64,000 nucleotides of DNA, from positions 620,001 through 684,000 of the forward strand of contig LUGG01000011.1 of NCBI GenBank assembly GCA_001683735.1, in the 5' to 3' direction. The notes beneath the pieces were generated by a model. The model was not told where the DNA came from, made no database searches, and saw nothing but the letters and a program-made list of their open reading frames with translations. This stretch comes from Grifola frondosa (lineage: Eukaryota; Basidiomycota; Agaricomycetes; Polyporales; Grifolaceae). The position numbers and the translations under genes were made by a program. Every line of letters begins with the position of its first letter. Position 1 is the stretch's first letter. Below, piece after piece: positions 57,253 to 64,000 of this stretch.

Positions 57253-58703
57253 TTGTATCCCTATTATTATCCTGCAGGATGGGCGCGGTTTCCTATATCC
57301 ACTCTATGGATTTCTTGACATGTTATTTGTCACATTATAGACTCTAGTGGAGCCTGAGCATCTGCCAAAGTGGCGACTTGCATGCTCCTGATGTACAGAT
57401 AGGTTTTATATACCTCATTATGTTTCGTGTTACTACTACTTATGCGTACTACTCCGGTATATATGTTCCTCCGTGAGCGGACATTTCCCTATGACTCGAG
57501 GTGTTTGGTACCACCTTCGGGCGTTGTATATCCGATTCTAGAAATTTCAGTGTAGACCTCGGTAAGGATAAGTTCCCGATATGAAGACCGTCGGAGCCCG
57601 TGTAGGCGAAAGAATTGTGAAGTTTTCCTTCGCGCGTCCCCCGCATCATATGGGGAGACAGCCCGCGAGCTCTCTGTATATGCCACAAGCTGCCATGGGG
57701 TGAGTCCGGGGAGATATGCACCGGTCAACCAGAAATTTCTAGCGCCAGCATATCGGCATTTGAAGTCAGCGCCGTCGTTATGTCAGAAGGGAGGGCAACA
57801 TGCTGTATATGACGATTCCGTGACTGAAAGGAACAGCGGGAGCGAATATTGATTCAGACCCGTGCACGGGGTTTTCTGGGATCGACCGGTACTTAGTGTT
57901 GACGTGAACGAGGGACACGAGAGAATGTCAACAGTAGAATGTATTCAATTCATAGAACCACTGTCCAATACAATTTGTCCAGCGCGCTGTGTGGATGTCG
58001 TAACAGAAAAAAAGTTCTCATGCACCGATATCGGCGGTAGCTCGGGCGCTTAGGTCTTCCCGCGAATGGTCATCGGTTTACATGCCTATTTTTCGGTATA
58101 ATGGATGAGACATATTAGTATACGTACACAAATTGGATGTCTGATGAAATAAACCGGCAACGGGTTATCCAGGTAAAAACCTCCGTCTCGGAGGCGGCAT
58201 CAATATCTGCACAACTTGGTTGCCAAATCGGGCAAACCTACACCCCGATCATTCATCTCCCCACTGCCAAGTGACTGTCCGACATCTCCACAAAACGGCG
58301 TTATATCTCATCTTTTTGATATTGCTGCTCGGGCTGCCAGATATCCAGTTGGATAGATCAACCTATATCAAACGTCGACAACAGTGCTTTCGATGGCCTC
58401 AAGTTACTCTCTGGCATGACAGCAAGTTTGGGCGCCGTATCTTCAACTAGTAACGTCGAGGCGCCACCAAACCCTGCTCGCCATCATGCTCCTGTCCAAT
58501 CAAACATGTTCCCCATTTGTTATAGTAGATGACCCCACACAAGGGCCTCCGGCGTGTGGGGTCACCTGTGTTATAATACAAACGCCCCTCATCATTCGGA
58601 TATTCCCCCATATCATTCATGCATTGTTTTTCTGTCATGGAGTGACAGCGTGTGGTACACGCACCTACACCTTATAGCAATCCCATTTTTCTGGTCAGAC
58701 AAC
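57253..58703. other. Intergenic region with palindrome
   Basis: About 1.45 kb without a supported gene. Minus-strand open frames at 57.4-57.7 kb have no start context, introns or family motifs. The only notable structure is the palindrome at 58517-58581. Confidence 0.45.
58517..58581. repeat. Palindrome, possible miniature element or terminator
   Basis: Core arms TGACCCCACAC (58530-58540) and GTGTGGGGTCA (58554-58564) are perfect, with an 13-nt spacer. Weaker outer pairing (TTGTTATAG and TTATAATACAA) extends to both sides. There is no coding content, and its function is unknown. Confidence 0.5.
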
Positions 58704-60630
58704 ATGGCTACCCAGGTCTCTGATGTCGAGGACTTTTCCCGGACGTGAGTCTTCTTTCCGCTTGCAACTTCATATTCGGATGTTCATTCGTATGTCCTGA
58801 CAGTGTTCTAACCAATGTGCGCTTCGTTTTTTTATTTGTGCACAATCTCAGGACTCTTGACGTGCTTGAGGTCATAGTACATAGGCGTCGCAAGTTATAC
58901 GGTACTCGTGTGGGATCACTTGATCACCTTCGCGGACGAAGTACGCCCCGGATTCTATTCTCTCATCCTTACCTACTGAAGTTTGCCTCCAGGTGAGATA
59001 CGTCTGGAATGGAAGGAAGGGCCCACGTGAGTGATCGCTCTGGAAGTAACCATCCTTCCGCTCACCTGTTGACCCCCATAGTAATTTGGTTGTTCTTCCT
59101 GGTAAGACCCGCCGTATCTATGACGTACGAGTGATAGAGCTCACCATCTCGTTAGAATCGTTATCTTACGCCTCTCGCGTTCATCGTAAATTTATATGGT
59201 AGGCATCCATCGTCGAATTTAGTGAGTGTACATGCATCTACATAATTTTTGCAGCGTATTTCTCTCCTGTTTGGACACCAACGGTGAGCATGCCTTTGTC
59301 TCCATCACAACACCGCAGCTCATGGACAGCTTCTAGATGTGTGTACAGAAATTAAGTGCTGTGGCGCGCGCTAACAAGCTATATTGAACCTTAGGTGCAA
59401 GCATTTTGTGCGTTATGAAGGAAGCATGACGCTGATCGGGATCAATGTCACTGCGCTCATGATGCTACTGCGGTGTGTATGAACCATCCACACACAATCT
59501 AACTGTCCATTCAATCCTCGCTCTCCGTGATGTAGTGTTTATGCAATGTATGGAAGAAACAAAGTCGTCTTGTCACTCCTCTCCCTGGTACTGGCCGTGG
59601 AATGTAGCGTGAACGCATGGCTCCTCACGAAAGGCGTTCGTGAGTGTCTGAAATCACCTCGAATACCATGTTTCCAGAACGCTGAGCATGATTTTTGGGG
59701 CAGCGGTGATGCACGGCGTGGATATTCATTGTGCGCCTCCACTTCCTGTTGTCCAAGTCCCCACAATCTCTAACCAATGCACTCACGACGCCGATATAGC
59801 CTGTACCATGATCTTCGAAGGGTATATATTTTCATCTCGAGTCATCCGTATGATTGATTCGATGTGTTGGTAGGGGCCCGATCACTGCCGCATCTGCGTG
59901 GCTTCCGCTCCTATACGACACCACCGTCCTGCTCACGTTCTACCGTGCGTCCACAAGCATCGATCTCCGCACCACCTAGCATTATGCGCGTATTGATCTT
60001 CGAGGGCATCTGGTATTACAGGTGCGTGCGACTTCGTCCCCAACATAGATTTGGCGGGAGCTCACGTGAAGCCATGCCAGTGTGATATGCAGCGTGACGC
60101 TCGCTCTGACCATCATGATCGTCGGGGCGCCGCCCGGTTGAAGAACATCACTGCGCAGTACGCACTTGTCTCTTTCCCTCGCCCTCGCTCTCCGCATCTG
60201 ACCCGCAGTTGATGTGCGACAGGACGGAGTACCTGTGCGCCCCCATCATTCAATTCACACGAGACCCTGACCGATACCGTATTTGCTGTACAGATTGACA
60301 GTCGCGATGATGTCGCGCATCACGCTGCACCTGAAGAAGCGCGCACACCACCCGCACGATGACGTTTGGGGCTCGCGCTCGGACTCGGACAGCGTCTCGA
60401 GCACCGCGCCGCAGCTGAGTTCCGTGCATGTGGCGACGCATGTCTCCCTTTGGGACACCCAGTTGACGTCGGCGGAGAGGCAGTACACGCACCCGGCGGT
60501 GAGCGCCGCGGTGAATGAGGCGGCTTCGGTCACGCATGACGATTGCGAGGGCGCGCCCCCGAGTAGGCCGCCTGGGAAGTTGCAGGCGCGGGAGCGAAGT
60601 TGGAGTGCGATGAAGAGTGGTACGAGATGA
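58704..60630 (+). CDS. DUF6533 multi-pass membrane protein
   Basis: Typical Agaricomycete seven-helix membrane protein with many short introns; exons are approximate. Recognisable pieces joined across introns are GVASYTVLVWDHLITFADE (58883-58940) plus VRYVWNGRKGP, LIWLFFL, NRYLTPLAFIVNLY, AYFSPVWTPT, CKHFVRYEGSMTLIGINVTA with LMMLLR, VYAMYGRNKVVLSLLSLVLA, and a charged tail from LTVAMMSRITLHLKKRAH to the stop at 60628-60630. DUF6533 is the N-terminal signature; no biochemical role is known. The first exon (MATQVSDVEDFSR, 58704-58744) has a good donor, but the next junction was not resolved in phase. Confidence 0.8.
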
Positions 60631-61067
60631 GCGGATGTTGAGCCACGTCATAAGGGGATATGTGAGAGGTGTAATTTGGCATTTGGGCTGCTGTACTTGT
60701 GGGAAACTCGATCGGTTTGTTGCCTGAGCTGTCTTCTATGTATTTTGCGATGGTCCACATACTAATTACATACCCAATGTACTAATAATGACCTCAATAG
60801 CACTAAGTGTTGAACGACTTTAGATGTCGGACACGTTCGTAATAGTTTTGAAGAGGGTTGCCAAGAAATGATTGTCCGGACACAGACGGGATTCGTACAT
60901 GGTGGAACAGTATTCCCATATGGCCCGATCCCCATTACAGTATCGAGCTCCACAATCTGAGCACAGATTACGGAACATGAAACAAAGTACACAGTTTGCA
61001 TCTTAAGGAATCCCGGTAAGCGTCGTGCATGATACTTCTACTAGTAGGATGTTACTGCACCATCCTA
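60631..61067. other. Intergenic region
   Basis: Convergent 3' flanks of the DUF6533 gene and the small dsRNA-binding gene. No further feature is seen. Confidence 0.5.
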
Positions 61068-61453
61068 CTACTGAGATACCGTCAACGTCGTGTTCATCAA
61101 TAGTCGGAAGAAAGAAACCTACACAATGGCCGCTCAAGGCCATCAATCGGGCAGCCTCCTCCATCGCAGCCTTCTTCGAGGGCCCGATTGCAGTAAAGCG
61201 GTCCAAGAGCTCGTTCCCCCCTTCAATTGATAGGTATCAGTTCATAGCGAAGGAGCGCGCAACATCAATGAGTCTACTCACAGACGGGATAAGCCTGGAA
61301 AATCGGAATATGGTCCTCACCACCGATACGAGTCACATGCCATTGGATGGTCCCCCGGGCCCACTCGTTGATCTGGGCCAGATAGCCCCGCAGGGGATGC
61401 GGCGGATGGAACTGCTGAGTTCCTTGCCGATCGAAGAACGAATTTACAATCAT
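61068..61453 (-). CDS. Small double-stranded-RNA-binding-domain protein
   Basis: Exons 61453-61282, 61220-61123 and 61068-61070 (only the stop codon in the last) give 90 aa, essentially one dsRBD. Visible parts: LRGYLAQINEWARGTIQWHV (helix 1 and strand 1), HIPIFQAYPVWGN (strands 2-3), and the C-terminal signature GPSKKAAMEEAARLMA with the RNA-contacting KKAAMEEAA helix. No other domain is attached. Orphan dsRBD proteins of this size are frequent in basidiomycetes; a role in RNA silencing or RNA editing is possible but not shown. The introns use gtgagt and gtaggt donors. Confidence 0.8.
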
Positions 61454-62964
61454 GAAGATTGAGAATTAACAAACTGATGAAGGAGTCAAAGTCCTTAGGA
61501 CGTCGAAGGCACTCGCTCCTTTTTAATGTCTATTCGGACACGAGAACCGGAATGCACGGCAATCCCCAAACTCTGACATGGATCCGTCAAAAATTCTTCG
61601 AAACTTCTCAGATTGAGCTGCACGGGCTATGGAGAGCGACCCTGCACCCACGCTTCTCCCGAGCGAAGAAGCTAAGAGAGACCCTTTTCGATGACTTTTG
61701 AGGGTGGCCTAGATTGGACTCGCAGGATCAGATAGTTGGCACGTGTCGGTATGTGTGCCCAGCATGGCAATCCAAATCCGCGAATGATACGCGATAACGT
61801 CGCCGATGGAACTCCCCTGGAGACGAGGATGGCTGGGTTGCACGGAGATGAAATTTCCATTCCCAGGTAGTTGGCCATGTTCTCCGCTTCTCTATAGCAC
61901 TTTCAGACCAGGTTTGGTGTAGCGTGGCCACAGATTTGAAGCAACAACCATTTAAGCAAATCCACGGCTAAATGAAGCATTGAGCTTTCTCACCTTCAAA
62001 CACGTTCCGGAACGTAAACCGGACAAGATCATTCATGTTTCAATATCGCAGTACTTATCGCAAAGTGCCATCGGAATTGTGGTGCGAACACTGGTTGCTA
62101 TTGTTCTTGAGGTTCTTTACCGAAGTTGCCGCATTTCTATTCCGATCATAAGTAAGGAACGGAAGGGAGTGCACGGACCGGCTTGTGAGCGTTCAGGACG
62201 TTTGAACCGCCATAATGCCACCCTAAGTTCGAAACATGAAGTTTTGAAGAGTGATACAAATCACCGCTTGTCGTTAGACTTGCCATTACCACAAGAGCAT
62301 CCTATATGGGCTGTGATCCGTGTTCCAGATAGTTCAGCTAAGTGTAAGCTAGGAGTGAAGCTTTCGGTCTGAAGCTGATCCAGTAGTAGGCGCATACTGC
62401 TCACCTTCTCTGGAACATCTGACATCGAGCAGGGCACTAACTCTTCATGTTGTTCCCCAGCAAACTGAGGTCTAGGCTACGTGGAAACGCTCGGCCCCGG
62501 TCGAATCATGATCACCTGGCACCATGCTCGGGAAGACTTATCGATACACAAAGGCGTGTGTGCGTAATGCAATTCAAAGAAGTGGCGGTATGCGAGGTTG
62601 GCGGTTGCCGAAGAAGCTGTACTCGACTGATCGATCGATATCGATCTGTAGTTACCACGCTCAATATAATATCACGCTCTTATTGACTTGTGGACTCCAA
62701 TGTGGTCGACATGGGGGTATATATTGTTCAACTGATTCGTATGCGAGATGAGGCTACGGACATCGAACACCAGCTTTGAGAGCCTCAGGGCGAGCTTCTT
62801 GATCTGAGCGTTTCTTCGTTATCAATCATCACCGAGTCGCACGAGGAAGATGTCATACACAGGTTGCGCATGGGATCTCTCCAACCCGTGTCGTAGTACT
62901 TATAGGGCCACCCATCACGGGCCCTACTGGCCTCCTGCGTCGTACTACCACACGCGTTTTCATC
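61454..62964. other. Intergenic region, no supported gene
   Basis: About 1.5 kb between the divergent dsRBD and dehydrogenase genes. A plus-strand open frame at 61980-62372 has no intron signals or family motif. Decayed sequence cannot be excluded. Confidence 0.45.
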
Positions 62965-63994
62965 ATGTCCAAAGTCGCAATTATCACCGGGGCGTCATCC
63001 GGTAAGGGGTGCTTATTCTTCCAAACATCATGATACGTTTATTCATGGCAGTTGTCCTTCGCCCCAGGAATCGGACGTGCCACTGCGTTCTCTCTTTCCC
63101 GAGACGGGTGGTCCATCGTCTTGTTTGCGAGGCGCCTGGAGAAGCTCCAGGAGACACAGAAGATGTGCGAGGACCCCTTCAAATGTTTCATTGTCCAGGG
63201 AGATGTATCCTCTGAGGAGGATGTCTTAAGGCTGTTCCGTGAGACTGTAGAACATTTTGGTCAGTACTCACGTTCGGTGTCGCTCAACCACTTGTTGATG
63301 TGCCCTTCCGGCATAGGACGACTTGACTTGTTGTTCAACGTGAGGATCTTTTGTTGTTCTTAAGTCCCATCGGGCGTTCACGCCCTACACAGAACGCAGG
63401 CGTTCTACCACCAGAGCTCCCCATCGAAGACCTCCCTCTCTCTGCCTTCCAGAACGTCGTGAACATCAATCTGACGGGTGTCTTCCTCTGCACCCGCGAG
63501 GCCATCAAGGTCTTCAAGTCTCAGTCTCCCCAGGGCGGCCGCATCATCAACAACGGCTCCATCTCAGCATACACGCCGCGCCCGCACTTGTCGCCGTACG
63601 CCGCCACGAAGCACGCGGTGCTCGGCATGACGAAGTCCACGTCACTCGAGGGTCGGAAGTACAACATCGCGTGCACACAAGTCGACATTGGTAATTGCTT
63701 GCTTCCTCGGCGCGGTGCACCCCTTGACAGGCTTTTCAGGCAATGCGAGCAGCGAGATGGCCAATGGACTTCATTCCGCCGCCGTGCAGCAGGCTGACGG
63801 ACGGTTGGTGCAGGAGCCGATGATTGAGGCCAAGTACGTCGCGGACACCATCACGCACATCGCGTCCCTGCCTCTCGAAGTCACCGTGCTTACGTTCAAC
63901 ATCATGTATGTCCTTGCGTCTCTTCTGATCATTTGGGCCGCGTTGACGGAAGTTGTATAGGCCTACGAGTATCCCGTTCGTCGGGAGAGGGTAA
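62965..63994 (+). CDS. Short-chain dehydrogenase/reductase (classical SDR)
   Basis: NAD(P)-dependent oxidoreductase of unknown substrate, probably cytosolic. Exons 62965-63001, 63068-63259, 63317-63339, 63393-63690, 63740-63905 and 63961-63994 join to 249 aa, the classical SDR length. The nucleotide motif TGASSGIG is at residues 8-15, with GDVSSEEDV for the adenine pocket, NNAG at 84-87, and the catalytic Ser140 or Ser142, Tyr153 and Lys157 (SPYAATKHA). One exon is only 23 nt. The gene ends with [10 protein letters not shown] and a TAA six bases from the window end, so it is complete. Confidence 0.93.
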
Positions 63995-64000
63995 AGGTCT

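Noticed and set aside
57449..57728. Minus-strand open frames of 79-90 codons
   Set aside because: They overlap one another in two frames and show no splice sites, no domain motif and no sensible start context.
61980..62372. Plus-strand frame of 130 codons
   Set aside because: Mixed composition without family motifs or intron signals; adjacent frames are similarly long, so it is probably accidental.

Overview
The window is a nuclear DNA segment from a filamentous basidiomycete, most likely an Agaricomycete. The clues are short (about 48-68 bp) GT-AG introns in almost every gene, and families typical of mushroom-forming fungi (DUF6533 membrane proteins, DUF6589, fungal HNH proteins, a CaiB/BaiF enzyme and a pectinesterase split by nine introns). 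Exon structures below were assembled by hand: splice sites were chosen so that reading frames join and family motifs continue. They are predictions.

Left host block, 1-13.1 kb: 3' part of electron-transfer flavoprotein beta, a flavin monooxygenase, a DUF202 membrane protein, a small spliced hypothetical gene, mitochondrial processing peptidase beta (divergent from a CaiB/BaiF CoA-transferase-like gene), a pectinesterase and an HNH-type protein.

Mobile block, 13.2-36.8 kb: a 5.86-kb element with about 39-bp terminal inverted repeats carries two convergent genes, a RecQ-like helicase and a DUF6589 protein. Two short relatives with matching ends lie at 19.5-20.0 and 36.1-36.7 kb. Beside these ends are hairpin units with conserved boxes and self-complementary stems whose sequence differs between units. 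Between the short relatives lie five accessory genes of unknown role and a decayed Helitron (Rep with HUH and two tyrosines, PIF1-like helicase, then a ubiquitin-protease-like C terminus).

Tandem MULE block, 38.3-54.6 kb: two nearly identical 8.16-8.17 kb Mutator-like elements lie head to tail, 10 bp apart. Each encodes one very large spliced protein (about 1,868 aa in copy 2) joining a GCM-like zinc domain and MULE transposase to a ubiquitin-protease-like domain and a PHD finger. The dimer is flanked by a 9-bp target duplication and interrupts a coding exon of a host membrane-protein gene, whose two parts lie at 54.6-55.1 and 37.1-38.3 kb.

Right host block, 55-64 kb: a syntaxin-type SNARE, a DUF6533 membrane protein, a small dsRNA-binding-domain protein and a short-chain dehydrogenase.

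Several frameshifts fall in homopolymers, and the two MULE copies differ mostly by small indels, so part of the apparent gene decay may be assembly error.
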